Source: Pengzhenrongella sp031582905
GTDB taxonomy: Bacteria; Actinomycetota; Actinomycetes; Actinomycetales; Cellulomonadaceae
DNA length: 64,000 bases
Direction: 5' to 3'
NCBI RefSeq assembly: GCF_031582905.1
Contig: NZ_CP133990.1
Span: 3,348,001 to 3,412,000 of the forward strand
The translations under genes and the position numbers were made by a program. The notes below the pieces were generated by a model. The model was not told where the DNA came from. It saw only the letters and a list, made by a program, of their open reading frames with translations, and did no database searches. Positions within the stretch are counted from its first letter, which is position 1. Every line of letters begins with the position of its first letter. This document shows, piece after piece, positions 43,013 through 54,296 of the stretch.

Positions 43013-45147
43013 GTGACCTCACCAGCCCCCGCGCACCGCACCCGACGCACCGCCGGTGGGTTCGGCCCTCGGGAAGGTCGCCGTCCCGCTCACCGCCGCC
43101 TCATCCCCGCCGTGCTCGCCGCCGCGCTGACTGCCGTGGTGGTCGCGCCGCCTGCGGGTGCCGTGCCGCCCCTCGACGTGGACAGCCAGCTCGTCGACGA
43201 GGTGGGCGTGCTCGACGAGGCCGTCGTCACCGCCGCGCAGGAGGAGCTCGAGCAGGCCGCCGGGGTACAGCTGTACGTCGTCTACGTCGACGACTTCAGC
43301 GGCGCCGAGGGAGACGAATGGAGCATCGCGAGCGCCGAGCGGTCCGGGATCGGGTCGGACGACGTGCTGCTCGCCGTCGCGGTCGAGGACCGCAAGTACG
43401 GACTCGCGGTGCCCAACGCTCTCGGGCTGAGCGCGACGGCGCAGAGCCAGATCCGCCGCACCGCGCTCGAGCCCGAGCTGTCCGCCGACGACTGGTCCGG
43501 TGCCGTCGTCGCGACCGCCGACGCGCTGGGCGCCGCGCTCACCGGCGCAGCACCGGCCCCCGGTCCGGCTCCCGGCACGGACGGCACCGGCACGACGACG
43601 CCGGCGGCGACCTCGTCCGGCGGCGGCGGCCTGACGTGGTTGCTGCTCGGCGCGGTCGCGGTGGGTGCCTTCCTCCTGTTCCGATCGTTCCGGTCCCGGT
43701 CCCGCACGTCCGACCAGAGGCCCACCGGCCCCGGCGCACCGCCGCCGCCGGTCGACCTGGACACGCTGAACACCCGTGCGTCGCACGCGCTCGTCCGGCT
43801 CGACGACACTCTGCGCGGGTCCGAGCAGGAGCTCGGCTTCGCCCAGGCGCAGTTCGGTGTCGAGGCGACCCGCCGGTTCACCGAGGTGCTTGCGGCCGCG
43901 AAGAAGGACGCCCTGGCCGCCTTCACGCTGCGGCAGCGCCTGGACGACCACATCCCCGAGACCGACGACGAGCGCCGGACGATGCTCACGCAGATCCTGC
44001 AGCTGTGCGAGCGTGCGGGCACCGCGATCGAGGAGCAGACCGAGGCGTTCGACGAGCTGCGGGACGTCCAGGCTCGCGCCCCCGAGGTGCTCGACGAGAC
44101 CGAGCAGCGCGCTCGGGAGGTGGCCGCCCGCATCCCGGCGGCGGCCCAGGCGCTCGAGGCGCTGCGTCGGACCTACCCGGCCTCGGCGCTGGCGTCGGTG
44201 GCCGGCAACCCCGAGCAGGCCGAGCAGCTGCTCGACGCCGCCCGCGAGTCGGTCGAGCAGGGCCGCCAGTCCGTGACCGACGGCGACCGTGCGGCCGCCG
44301 TCGTCGCCGCGCGCACCGCGGAGAACGCCGTCGAGCAGGCCGTGCACCTGCTCGAGGCCGTGGATCGCGCGGGGACCGAGCTCGCCGGCGCGTCCGCCGC
44401 GATCGCGTCCGGGATCGCCTCGCTCGGCTCCGACCTCGACGACGCCGCGCGTCTCGCCCCGCGCGACCCGGCGGTCCAGGCGGCGGCGACCCACGCGCGG
44501 GGGTGCGTGACGCCGCGCGTTCCGCGGGATCCGGGAGCGACCCGCTCGCCGTCCTGCACGACCTGCGCGAGGCGGAGGCCGAGCTCGACCGAGCGCTGGA
44601 GCCCGCTCGCGGTCAGGCGGAGCAGGCCGAGCGCGCCCGCACCCAGCTGCGCGACGCCCTGGGACCGGTGAGCTCACGGGTGCGTGCGGTGTCCGACTAC
44701 ATCGACACCCGACGCGGCGCCGTCGGGCCCGAGGCTCGGACCCGCATCACCGAGGCGCAGCGCCTGCTGCGCGAGGCCGAGCAGGCCCAGCGCACCGACC
44801 CGGTCCGCGGGCTCGACCACGTCCGCCGCGCCGACTCGCTCGCCGGCACGGCGCAGGCCATCGCGCAGCAGGACGTCGAGGAGTTCGAGCAGGACCGCTA
44901 CGGGGGCCCGGGTGGCTTCGGCGGCCGTGGTGGCCGCGGCGGCGGGTTCGGCGGGGGGAACGCCGGCAGCCTGATCCTGGGCGGCATCCTCCTCGACAGC
45001 GTGCTGCGAGGTGGCGGCGGGGGCTTCGGCGGCGGTGGCGGTTTCGGCGGCGGAGGAGGCGGAGGCTTCGGGGGCGGCTGGGGCGGCGGCGGTGGCAGCT
45101 TCGGCGGCGGTGGCGGAGGCTTCGGAGGCGGTGGTGGCGACTTCTGA
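43013..45147 (+). CDS. TPM-domain membrane protein with glycine-rich tail (frame broken)
   Basis: 711 residues if one base is restored in GGGGG 44499-44503. A signal peptide (residues ~23-45, LIPAVLAAALTAVVVAPPAG) precedes a TPM domain (DVDSQLVDEVGVLDEAVVTA; GVQLYVVYVDDFSG; DDVLLAVAVEDRKYGLAVPN), then a Thr/Gly linker and one transmembrane helix (LTWLLLGAVAVGAFLLFRSF). A long helical Ala/Glu/Arg-rich cytoplasmic region follows, and the protein ends in a Gly/Phe-rich tail (GGGGFGGG-type). GTG 43013 has AAGGA 8 bases upstream. It is next to pspA, a frequent partner; an envelope-stress role is likely but inferred. Confidence 0.88.
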
Positions 45148-45260
45148 CGTACCCGGTCCTCGGCGCCCACCACCGCGCACCCGCCGCAGGGACCACCACG
45201 ACGTAGGACAGCGGTGCCGCCCGGCGCCGCGACCGGCTCGACGGACGAGAGGCAACGCCC

Positions 45261-45989
45261 ATGACCGAGAAGCAGACCATCCTCGGACGCATCACCCAGC
45301 TCACCCGCGCGAACATCAACGCACTGGTGGACAAGGCCGAGGACCCGCAGAAGATGCTGGACCAGCTCATCCGCGACTACACGAACTCCATCGCGGAGGC
45401 CGAGAGCGCGATCGCGCAGACGATCGGCAACCTGCGCCTCGCCGAGCAGGACCACAAGGCGGACATCGCCGCCGCACAGGAGTGGGGCGGCAAGGCCGCA
45501 GCCGCGTCCTCGCGCGCGGACACCCTGCGCAGCCAGGGGAACACCACGGACGCGGACAAGTTCGACAACCTCGCCAAGATCGCGCTCTCCAAGCAGATCT
45601 CGTTCGAGCAGGAGGCGAAGGACGCCGAGCCGATGATCGCCTCGCAGACCGAGGTGGTCGAGAAGCTCAAGTCCGGCCTGGCCGGCATGAAGGACAAGCT
45701 CAGCGACCTGCGCCGCCGCCGCGACACCCTGGTCGCGCGCGCCAAGAGCGCCGAGGCGCAGGCCAAGGTGCAGGGCGCGGTGGCGTCGATCAACGTGCTC
45801 GACCCCACCAGCGAGGTCTCGCGGTTCGAGGACAAGGTCCGCCGTGAGGAGGCGCGCGTCGCGGGCCAGGCCGAGCTGCAGGCGTCGTCCCTCGACGCCC
45901 AGTTCGAGGAGCTCGAGGACCACTCGGTCGACGCGGAGGTCGCTGCGCGCCTCGCCGCACTCAAGGGCGGCGGCTCCGCGGGCGTCTGA
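45261..45989 (+). CDS. pspA: PspA/IM30 family protein
   Basis: Peripheral membrane protein of the ESCRT-III-like PspA/Vipp1 superfamily that protects membranes under stress. 242 residues, nearly all coiled coil: ILGRITQLTRANINALVDKA, EDPQKMLDQLIRDYTNSIAE at the N-terminus and RFEDKVRREEARVAGQAELQ near the end. The start is 113 bp after the TPM gene in the same direction, and a hairpin at 46016-46063 ends the unit. No pspB/C-like gene is near; the actinobacterial system differs from that of enterobacteria. Confidence 0.94.
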   Translation: MTEKQTILGRITQLTRANINALVDKAEDPQKMLDQLIRDYTNSIAEAESAIAQTIGNLRLAEQDHKADIAAAQEWGGKAAAASSRADTLRSQGNTTDADKFDNLAKIALSKQISFEQEAKDAEPMIASQTEVVEKLKSGLAGMKDKLSDLRRRRDTLVARAKSAEAQAKVQGAVASINVLDPTSEVSRFEDKVRREEARVAGQAELQASSLDAQFEELEDHSVDAEVAARLAALKGGGSAGV

Positions 45990-46015
45990 CGCCCGGCTGC
46001 GACACACCCGACGCA

Positions 46016-46063
46016 CCGGACGCCCCCGGGTCACGGCTCATGCCGTCGACCGGGGGCGTCCGG
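46016..46063 (+). terminator. Stem-loop terminator after pspA
   Basis: A 14-bp stem (CCGGACGCCCCCGG 46016-46029 with CCGGGGGCGTCCGG 46050-46063) encloses a second short stem (ACGGC/GCCGT). It starts 27 bp after the pspA stop and precedes the response-regulator gene. Confidence 0.8.
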
Positions 46064-46114
46064 CGCACTCAGCGCACTCAGCGAACTCCCAGACTGCGCG
46101 GCCACACTGGACCC

Positions 46115-46855
46115 ATGCCCGCGTCGACCACCACTCCCGAGGCGCGGCTCGTCGTCGTCGACGACGAGCCCCACATCCGCGACCTGCTCGCGACGTCGCT
46201 GCGGTTCGCCGGCTTCGAGGTGCACGCCGCAGGCGACGGCAACGCCGCCATGCGCCTGGCCCGCGACGTCCACCCGGACCTGCTCGTGCTCGACGTGATG
46301 CTCCCCGACATGGACGGCTTCACCGTCACTCGACGGCTGCGGGACGCCGGGGTGCACGTGCCCGTCCTGTTCCTCACCGCACGGGACGAGACGGCCGACA
46401 AGGTCGCCGGCCTCACCGTGGGCGGTGACGACTACGTGACCAAGCCGTTCAGCCTCGAGGAGGTCGTCGCGCGGATCCGTGCGGTGCTGCGGCGGACGCA
46501 GGCGCGGCAGGAGGAGTCTGACACCGCGGTCCTGCGGTACGCGGACCTCGAGCTCGACGAGGACAGCCACGACGTACGGCGCGCCGGCCGCGGCATCGAC
46601 CTGTCCCCCACCGAGTTCAAGCTGCTGCGCTACCTCATGGTCAACGCCGGCCGGGTGCTGTCCAAGGCGCAGATCCTCGACCACGTGTGGGACTACGACT
46701 GGGGCGGCGACGCCAACATCGTCGAGTCCTACATCTCCTACCTGCGGCGCAAGATCGACGCCCCCGCCGGGCCCGGCGACGACGCCCCCACACCGCTTCT
46801 GCACACGAAGCGCGGCGTCGGCTACGTGCTGCGGCTGCCACCCGGCGCCGCGTGA
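46115..46855 (+). CDS. OmpR-family response regulator
   Basis: 246 residues from ATG 46115. Receiver domain: LVVVDDEPHIRDLLATSLRF, phosphoacceptor Asp in LLVLDVMLPDMDGFTV, and Lys in DDYVTKPFSLEEV. The winged-helix output domain follows (LSPTEFKLLRYLMVNAGRVL; DHVWDYDWGGDANIVESYIS; YLRRKID; TKRGVGYVLRL). It resembles the MprA/TcrX/TrcR group of actinobacteria. Its stop overlaps the kinase GTG by 4 bp. The sequence between the pspA terminator and the start holds no recognised operator. Confidence 0.94.
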   Translation: MPASTTTPEARLVVVDDEPHIRDLLATSLRFAGFEVHAAGDGNAAMRLARDVHPDLLVLDVMLPDMDGFTVTRRLRDAGVHVPVLFLTARDETADKVAGLTVGGDDYVTKPFSLEEVVARIRAVLRRTQARQEESDTAVLRYADLELDEDSHDVRRAGRGIDLSPTEFKLLRYLMVNAGRVLSKAQILDHVWDYDWGGDANIVESYISYLRRKIDAPAGPGDDAPTPLLHTKRGVGYVLRLPPGAA

Positions 46856-48395
46856 CCCCCACGTCGGCCGCAGCGAGCGCGCGGGAGCGGGTCGCCGACC
46901 GGTTGCGCGCGGTGCCGCTCGGCGCGCGCATGGTCGCCATCCTGTGCACCGTCCTGCTGCTCGGCCTCACCGCGACCGGGGTCACCGCCATGACGCTGCT
47001 GGGGCGCAACCTCCTGGCCCAGGTCGACGCCCAGCTCGAGACGTACGCCCAGCCCCTGCTCGACGTCGCGAGCCGCCCCGGCGGGCAGGACATGTGGGGG
47101 CAGCGCCGGGACGCCACGACGCTGCCGAGCGACTACTACATCGAGGTGCTCGCCGCCGACGGCACGAGCCTCGGGGTGCTCGCCACCGCCGACACCACCG
47201 GCGCCGGGACCCCGGACCTGCAGCCCCGCACGGCCGCGCAGGTCGCCGCCGGCGCGCAGGTGCCGTTCACCGTCCCCTCGGCGCAGGGCCGCACGGGGTG
47301 GCGCGCGGTGCTCCTGCCCGCGGTCGCGCAGGGCGAGTACGTGACGGTCGCCGTCGCGCTCCCGCTCACCGGCGTCGAGCGGACTCTGGACCAGATGCGC
47401 ACCGTGCTCCTCGTCACCGGTCTCGCGGTCATCGTCCTCGGGTCGTTCGCGGGCTGGGTCGCGATGCGCCGCTCGCTGCGCCCGCTGGCGCAGATGGAGG
47501 CGACCGCCGCCGCGATCGCCGCGGGCGACCTGAGCCGGCGCGTGGCCAGTGAGCCACCGTCCACCGAGGTCGGCCGGCTGGGTGACGCGCTCAACACGAT
47601 GCTGGGGCACATCGAGCGGGCGTTCGCCGAGCGTGCTGAGTCCGAGGAGCGCATGCGCCGGTTCGTGTCGGACGCGTCCCACGAGCTGCGCACGCCGCTC
47701 GCGACCATCCGCGGCTACAGCGAGCTGTACCGGATGGGCGCCATCACCTCGACGGACCAGATGGACGACACCGTGCGGCGCATCGAGGACTCCGCGACCC
47801 GGATGGGTGGGCTCGTCGAGGACCTCCTGCACCTGGCCCGGCTCGACGAGGGCCGGCCCCTGCGGGCCGACCCGGTCGACCTCACCGTCCTCGCCGCCGA
47901 CGCGGTGAGCGACCTGCACGCGCTCGACCCCGGGCGTCCGGTCCGGCTGGTCCCGCTGCCCGGCGCCGCCGACCAGGGGCTCGCCCCGTGCGTCGTCGTC
48001 GGCGACGAGGACCGCCTGCGTCAGGTGCTCGCCAACCTCACAGGGAACGTCGTCCGGCACACCGCGCCCGGGACGCCGGTCGAGGTGCGCGTCGGCCGGG
48101 TCGGCGACGGCGCCGCCGTGCTCGAGGTGAGCGACCAGGGCCCGGGGATCCCCCCGAGCAGGCCGCCCGCGTGTTCGAGCGGTTCTACCGCGTCGACACC
48201 TCCCGTACCCGGGAGTCCGGCGGCGGTGCCGGGCTGGGGATGGCGATCGTCGCCGCGATCGTGGGCGCCCACCACGGCACGGTGCGGATCGACCCCACCC
48301 CCGGCGGCGGGACCACGGTCCACGTCGAGCTCCCCGTGACCCGTCCGGGCGACGCGGCGACCGGCACCGGCGGGGCTACGATGGCGCGTCCGTAA
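46852..48395 (+). CDS. Sensor histidine kinase (frame broken)
   Basis: Partner of the response regulator. 514 residues if one base is restored in the C run at 48150-48155 (GPGIPPEQAARVFERFYRVD). Two transmembrane helices (MVAILCTVLLLGLTATGVTA; TVLLVTGLAVIVLGSFAGWV) bracket an extracytoplasmic sensor of ~130 residues. Then come HAMP (RRSLRPLAQMEATAAAIAAG), the H-box RFVSDASHELRTPLATIRGY, N-box RLRQVLANLTGNVVRH and G-box GGGAGLGMAIVAAIVGAHHG. GTG start overlaps the regulator stop. Signal unknown. Confidence 0.9.
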
Positions 48396-48415
48396 CCCTG
48401 GTCCGTGAGGTTCCG

Positions 48416-49360
48416 ATGGGCGTCTACGACGCGCCGCAGTGGTTGTTGTCCGCCTGGTCCCGCAGCTGTGAGGAGGCCGGTGCGACGGCCTCCGCGGAGG
48501 AGATCCGCACCGTGGGAGGCCGGCTCCTCGACCGGTGGTCCGAGCCCGGCCGGCACTTCCACAACCTCAAGCACCTCGTGCACGTGCTGTCCCGGGTCGA
48601 CGAGCTCGCCGAGGAGACGCACGAGCCGGACCTCGTCCGGCTCGCGGCCTGGTACCACGGCGCGATCTTCGACGCCGCCGAGAAGGCCGCGTACGCGAAC
48701 CGCGGTGGTGAGGACGAGGTCGCGAGCGCGGACCTCGCCCGGGCGGAGCTCACCCAGCTCGGGGTCCCGGAGCGGAACGCCGGGCGTGTCGCCCAGCTCG
48801 TCACCGCGCTCGCGCGGCACCTGGCCGTCCCGGGGGACTTCGACTGCGCGGTGCTGTGCGACGCCGACCTCGCAGTGCTCGCCGCGGAGCCGCAGCGCTA
48901 CAAGGCCTACCTCAAGGAGGTGCGGGCCGAGTACGCGCACGTGCCGGTGGAGGACTACCTGCGTGCGCGCAGCGCGATCCTGACCAAGCTGCAGCAGCGG
49001 CCGGCGCTGTTCACCAGCCCGCTCGGCACGGCCTGGGAGGGCTCCGCCCGGCAGAACGTCGCTGCCGAGCTGCACCGCATCCACAAGGAGCTCGCCGCGA
49101 TCGACGCCGCGACGCCACCGGAGCCGGCGCCGGAGCCGGAGCCGGGATCGACGCCGGGATCGACGCCGACCGACGAGGCCACCGCCACCGGGCAGGCGTC
49201 CGCGTCCGACGACGCCGCCGCCGGTGCGGGTGCGGGCGTCCCGGGTCCGACGGCGGCCGAGCCCCGGGCGACCCCCGGCGCGTCGGCGGGTGGCGACGCG
49301 ACCCCCACGGCCGACGACCGACGGCCCCGGCGCGGACTGCCGACCTTCGGGCGTCGCTGA
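48416..49360 (+). CDS. HD-superfamily metal-dependent hydrolase
   Basis: 314 residues. The first ~210 residues carry the HD-type pattern of COG4339-like predicted phosphohydrolases: HFHNLKHLVHVLSRVDEL, VRLAAWYHGAIFDAA, VTALARHLAVPGDFDCAVLC, DADLAVLAAEPQRYKAYLKE. The His/Asp ligands are in place. The rest is a Pro/Ala/Thr/Asp-rich tail ending RRGLPTFGRR. Substrate unknown. GTGAGG precedes the ATG. Same strand as the two-component genes and 20 bp from them, but a functional link is not evident. Confidence 0.85.
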   Translation: MGVYDAPQWLLSAWSRSCEEAGATASAEEIRTVGGRLLDRWSEPGRHFHNLKHLVHVLSRVDELAEETHEPDLVRLAAWYHGAIFDAAEKAAYANRGGEDEVASADLARAELTQLGVPERNAGRVAQLVTALARHLAVPGDFDCAVLCDADLAVLAAEPQRYKAYLKEVRAEYAHVPVEDYLRARSAILTKLQQRPALFTSPLGTAWEGSARQNVAAELHRIHKELAAIDAATPPEPAPEPEPGSTPGSTPTDEATATGQASASDDAAAGAGAGVPGPTAAEPRATPGASAGGDATPTADDRRPRRGLPTFGRR

Positions 49361-49449
49361 CCGCTGCCCGTCCCCCGTCCGCGGGTGGCGCGGCGCCCGG
49401 CGCCGTCGGGGATACCTAGCGTCCGACGTCCGGACCGAGGGAGGACGCG

Positions 49450-49740
49450 ATGAGCAGGTACGAGGTCGACAGCGCGCAGGTGGCGGCGGCGAGCGCAGCG
49501 GTGCGCGCGTCCACCGGGGCGATCCGCACGGAGGTCGGCGCGATGATGCGCCACCTCGCGGACCTGCAGACGGTGTGGCGGGGTGGTGCCGCGACCGCCT
49601 TCGGCGCCGTCATGGCGGACTGGGCGGTGACGCAGGCGCGGGTCGAGGAGTCCCTCGACGCGATCACGGTGGCGCTCGGCACAGCGGCGACGTCCTACGC
49701 GGACGCCGAGCAGCAGGTGTCCCGATTGTTCGGTCGGTAA
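49450..49740 (+). CDS. WXG100 family protein (ESX/type VII secretion-type)
   Basis: 96 residues, the standard WXG100 size, helix-turn-helix with the WXG motif as W-R-G in LQTVWRGGAATAFGAVMADW. The ribosome site GGGAGGA is 4 bases before the ATG. The usual C-terminal YxxxD/E secretion signal is present as YADAE. It stands alone: no partner WXG100 gene, EccC ATPase or LXG toxin is adjacent, so it may use a secretion system encoded elsewhere. Confidence 0.88.
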   Translation: MSRYEVDSAQVAAASAAVRASTGAIRTEVGAMMRHLADLQTVWRGGAATAFGAVMADWAVTQARVEESLDAITVALGTAATSYADAEQQVSRLFGR

Positions 49741-49750
49741 TCTGCCCGGC

Positions 49751-50014
49751 ATGGCTGTGCTCGTCGACCCCCCGTTGTGGCCACGGCACGGACGGCTGTG
49801 GTCGCACCTGGTGAGCGACACGTCGTTGGACGAGCTGCACGCCTTCGCGGCCGCTGCGGGCATCCCGCGCCGCGGGTTCGACCGTGACCACTACGACGTG
49901 CCGGACGAGCAGCACACCCGCCTGGTGGAGCTCGGCGCGGAGCCGGTGGGCACCCGTGAGCTCGTCCGACGCCTGCGGGCGTCGGGTCTGCGGGTGCGCG
50001 CCCGGGACCGCTGA
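49751..50014 (+). CDS. DUF4031 family protein
   Basis: 87 residues with the DUF4031 pattern: AVLVDPPLWPRHGRLWSHLV, SDTSLDELHAFAAAAGIPRR, FDRDHYDVPDEQ and a basic end (RASGLRVRARDR). This small family is widespread in actinobacteria and of unknown function. Starts 10 bp after the WXG100 gene, so possibly co-transcribed. Followed by a hairpin shared with the convergent groEL. Confidence 0.85.
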   Translation: MAVLVDPPLWPRHGRLWSHLVSDTSLDELHAFAAAAGIPRRGFDRDHYDVPDEQHTRLVELGAEPVGTRELVRRLRASGLRVRARDR

Positions 50015-50030
50015 CTGGCGCCTCGAACGG

Positions 50031-50074
50031 ACGACGGCGGGCCGGCCACCCCAGGGTGACCGGCCCGCCGTCGT
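50031..50074. terminator. Bidirectional terminator between DUF4031 and groEL
   Basis: A 20-bp stem with one G-U type mismatch (50031-50050 with 50055-50074; starts ACGACGGCGGGCCGG) and a 4-base loop CCAG. It lies 16 bp after the DUF4031 stop and 23 bp after the groEL stop on the other strand, so it can serve both. Confidence 0.8.
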
Positions 50075-50097
50075 TCGTCAGCAGAGCTGAGCGTGGA

Positions 50098-51729
<1,632 letters not shown>

Positions 51730-51846
51730 CGGTGTGTGTCCTCAATCTGTGCTGCGGATGGGCCGGGCCGGCGCCCGCGACGGACGGTCCAGGCGTCACC
51801 GGTCATGTCCCGGCTCTGCCCGACCTCACCGGTCGGCCCTGCGGTT

Positions 51847-51873
51847 CTGTCACTCTCGTACCGAGAGTGCTAA
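51847..51873. promoter_or_regulatory. CIRCE (HrcA) operator 1
   Basis: CTGTCACTC, 9 bases, GAGTGCTAA. The right half matches the CIRCE consensus TTAGCACTC-N9-GAGTGCTAA perfectly, the left half at 6 of 9 positions. About 120 bp upstream of groEL. Confidence 0.85.
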
Positions 51874-51881
51874 CCCCATTG

Positions 51882-51908
51882 TTGGCACTCTCACCCGGAG
51901 AGTGCAAG
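51882..51908. promoter_or_regulatory. CIRCE (HrcA) operator 2
   Basis: TTGGCACTC, 9 bases, GAGTGCAAG: 8 of 9 and 7 of 9 matches to the consensus halves. It is 8 bp from operator 1. The rest of the 314-bp groEL/glucoamylase-like gap holds no gene. Confidence 0.85.
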
Positions 51909-52029
51909 GCCGAGCATCCCGCGCCGGCGACGCGACCGCCGTCCTGGACGAGCGCGTTCGCGCGCGGCGTACCCGTCGGCCACCTCACCCGGGCGGCAGC
52001 ATCCGCCCCTGCCGCGCGTCGGCGGTCGG

Positions 52030-52035
52030 TACCCT
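52030..52035 (+). promoter_or_regulatory. -10 hexamer of a probable leaderless transcript (glucoamylase-like gene)
   Basis: TACCCT ends 8 bases before GTG 52044, similar to the TACCCT-N7 arrangement before the LytR_C gene. Confidence 0.4.
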
Positions 52036-52043
52036 CGACGACT

Positions 52044-53621
52044 GTGACGGCACCCACCGGCGAGCGCACCCGCGGCGAGTCCCCCGCCGTCGCGTCCGGG
52101 GTCGCCCCGACGTCCGGGGTCGCCCCGGCGTCTGCCGACGCCGCGCCGTCCGCCGCAGCCGCATCGCCCGCACCTCACGCACCGGCGGCCGCCGCACCTC
52201 TCGCACCGCCCGCCACCGCACCTGACGCACCGGCGGCCACCGCACCTCTCGCGTCGGCCATCGCCGCACCGGGCCGTTCGCGGCGGTGGGCCCGCCGCTG
52301 CGGCACCGCCGCGGTCACGCTCGTCATGGCGGCCTCGCCGTTCCTGCTCACCGACCCGCGCTCGCCCTGGGCGAACGCCGACGACCCCGCGTTCATCCGC
52401 CTCTACTCGGACGGGCTCGCGGCTGCCGCACCGTCGACGCCGCCCACCCTCCTGCGCGCCGGTGAGCCCGCCGTGTACCTGGCCGGCTCCCGCGTGGTCG
52501 ACCCCGGGCCGGACGCGTCCCGCGCCGAGACCACACGCGCCGACGCGCTCGCCGACGAGGCCCGGGCGTGGCTCGCCGCCGGCACCGTCCCCGGGGCGGG
52601 CGGGCCCTACGAGGACCTGGCGCAGGACGCCCTGCTCGACGTGCGCGCCCTCCTGCTCGACGACGGCGCCGCCGTCGCCGGCTGGTCACCGCGCTGGCGG
52701 TACGTGTGGCCGCGCGACTCCTCCTTCATCGCGCTCGCCCTCGCCCGGACCGGCCACGTGACCGAGGCGGTCGAGATCCTCGAGTTCCTCGATCGCGTGC
52801 AGCACCGCGACGGGTCCTTCGAGGCGCGCTACCTGCCGGACGGCTCCGGCCCGCCGGACGACCGCGGCCTCCAGACCGACGGGACCGGCTGGGCGCTGTG
52901 GGCGACCGCCGGCGTGCTCGCCGAGATCCCGGACGACGCCGAGCGGCGTGCCACCGCCCGCGCGCTGCGCCCGCTCGTCGACCGCTCGACGGACCACGCG
53001 CTCGACCTCACCGACCGACGCGGGGTCCTGCCGCCGCCGTCGAGCGACTACTGGGAGGTCGGGGAGTCGCGACTCACGCTCGGCACCGTCGCACCGCTGC
53101 TCGCGGGCCTGCACGGCGCGGCTGCCGTGTACACCACGCTCGGCGACGTCGCCGCGGCCGCGATCGCGACGGAGCGCGCCGCGGCGCTCACCGACGCCGT
53201 CGTGCGCGAGTTCGGCCCGAACTTCGCCCGGTACTCCGACGGGCGAGAGGCGGACGCCGCGAGCGCGTTCCTCCTGCCGCCGTTCCAGCCCGTGGCGCTC
53301 CCCGGTGCGGAGGCAGCGTGGCGGGCGTCCGCCGTCGCGATGGCCCGCCCGGCGGGCGGGCTGGCGCCGGGGGCCGGGTGGAAGGACGACGGCATCTCCT
53401 GGACCCCGCAGACGACGCTCTACGGGTGGGTGGCCGCCGTCGCCGGCGACGCGGCCCAGGCCGACCGGTGGCTGAGCTGGGTGGATGACCACCGGACAGC
53501 GTCGGGGGCGATCCCGGAGAAGGTGCTCGCGGACGGCTCCCCCGCCGCGGTGGCCCCGCTCGCGTGGAGCGCCGCGTGCGTGCTGCTGGCCCTCGACACG
53601 CTGGACGACGCCGCCCGGTGA
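52044..53621 (+). CDS. Glycoside hydrolase family 15-like (glucoamylase-type) protein
   Basis: 525 residues from GTG 52044. The first ~75 residues are Ala/Pro low complexity, followed by a basic stretch and one membrane helix or signal anchor (GTAAVTLVMAASPFLLTDPR). The rest is an (alpha/alpha)6-like domain with GH15 features: WRYVWPRDSSFIALALARTG, VEILEFLDRVQHRDGSFEAR, LQTDGTGWALWATAG, SSDYWEVGESRLTLGTVAPL. I cannot fix both catalytic carboxylates with confidence. It is probably exported and membrane-anchored; substrate unknown. Divergent from groEL. Confidence 0.78.
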   Translation: MTAPTGERTRGESPAVASGVAPTSGVAPASADAAPSAAAASPAPHAPAAAAPLAPPATAPDAPAATAPLASAIAAPGRSRRWARRCGTAAVTLVMAASPFLLTDPRSPWANADDPAFIRLYSDGLAAAAPSTPPTLLRAGEPAVYLAGSRVVDPGPDASRAETTRADALADEARAWLAAGTVPGAGGPYEDLAQDALLDVRALLLDDGAAVAGWSPRWRYVWPRDSSFIALALARTGHVTEAVEILEFLDRVQHRDGSFEARYLPDGSGPPDDRGLQTDGTGWALWATAGVLAEIPDDAERRATARALRPLVDRSTDHALDLTDRRGVLPPPSSDYWEVGESRLTLGTVAPLLAGLHGAAAVYTTLGDVAAAAIATERAAALTDAVVREFGPNFARYSDGREADAASAFLLPPFQPVALPGAEAAWRASAVAMARPAGGLAPGAGWKDDGISWTPQTTLYGWVAAVAGDAAQADRWLSWVDDHRTASGAIPEKVLADGSPAAVAPLAWSAACVLLALDTLDDAAR

Positions 53622-53666
53622 CCCGGCCGACCGGCAGGACGCGTCGTCCGACCCGTCCGTGGGACG

Positions 53667-54271
53667 TCAGCCGGTGACGTCCTGCTCGAGCACGACGACG
53701 ACGCCGTCGGCCGCGCCACCCCGGGCGAGCACGGTGGTCTCGATCCCGAGGACGTCCGCGACCGCGCGTGCGGACACCTCGAGGTCCGGCGCGGCGTAGG
53801 TCACCCGGGACGACGGCACGGGGGTGCCCGCGTAGTTGTCCGTCGACACCTGGGTCCACCCCGCGTCCTCGAGCTGCTCGGCCGCCCTCGCGGCCAGTCC
53901 GACCACCGAGGTGGCGTTGAGGACCTGGACCGGCACCTCGAGGTCCGGCTCCGGCGAGGGCACCGGGGCGGCGGTCGGCTCCGGCTCCGCCACGGGCGGG
54001 CTGCTCGGGTCGTCCGCGCCGGTGTCGTCGGCGGGCGCCTCGTCAGCACCGACGACGACGCCCGTCCCCTGCGCGGACGGCGTGGGGGTGCGCTCGCCCC
54101 AGACGAGGTTCACGACGACGAGGGCGAGGGCGGCGGCCACGGCCAGCGCGGCGAGGAACGGCCAGACCGCGGCCCAGCGCGACCGCGGCCTGCGATGTAC
54201 CCCTGGGGCCCGGCCGACGGGTCGACGGCGTCGAACTCGTCGGGAGGGTACGGGTACTCGCCCTTGGTCAC
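53667..54271 (-). CDS. LytR C-terminal (LytR_C) domain protein (frame broken)
   Basis: 201 residues if one base is restored in CCCC 54200-54203. Starts GTG 54271 (VTKGEYPYPPDEFDAVDPSA), then a basic stretch and one transmembrane helix across and after the repaired joint (RSRWAAVWPFLAALAVAAAL). A Pro/Asp/Glu linker leads to the LytR_C domain (VPVQVLNATSVVGLAARAAE, QLEDAGWTQVSTDNYAGTPV, TTVLARGG). A cell-wall-related role is typical of the domain but the exact function is unknown. TACCCT ends 7 bases before the GTG. It lies next to DUF3263, a common pairing. Confidence 0.82.
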
Positions 54272-54278
54272 GGCCGAC

Positions 54279-54284
54279 AGGGTA
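54279..54284 (-). promoter_or_regulatory. -10 hexamer of a probable leaderless transcript (LytR_C gene)
   Basis: Minus strand TACCCT ends 7 bases before GTG 54271. Its position supports the GTG as the true start and thus the frameshift repair downstream. Confidence 0.5.
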
Positions 54285-54296
54285 GCCGCTCGTCCG

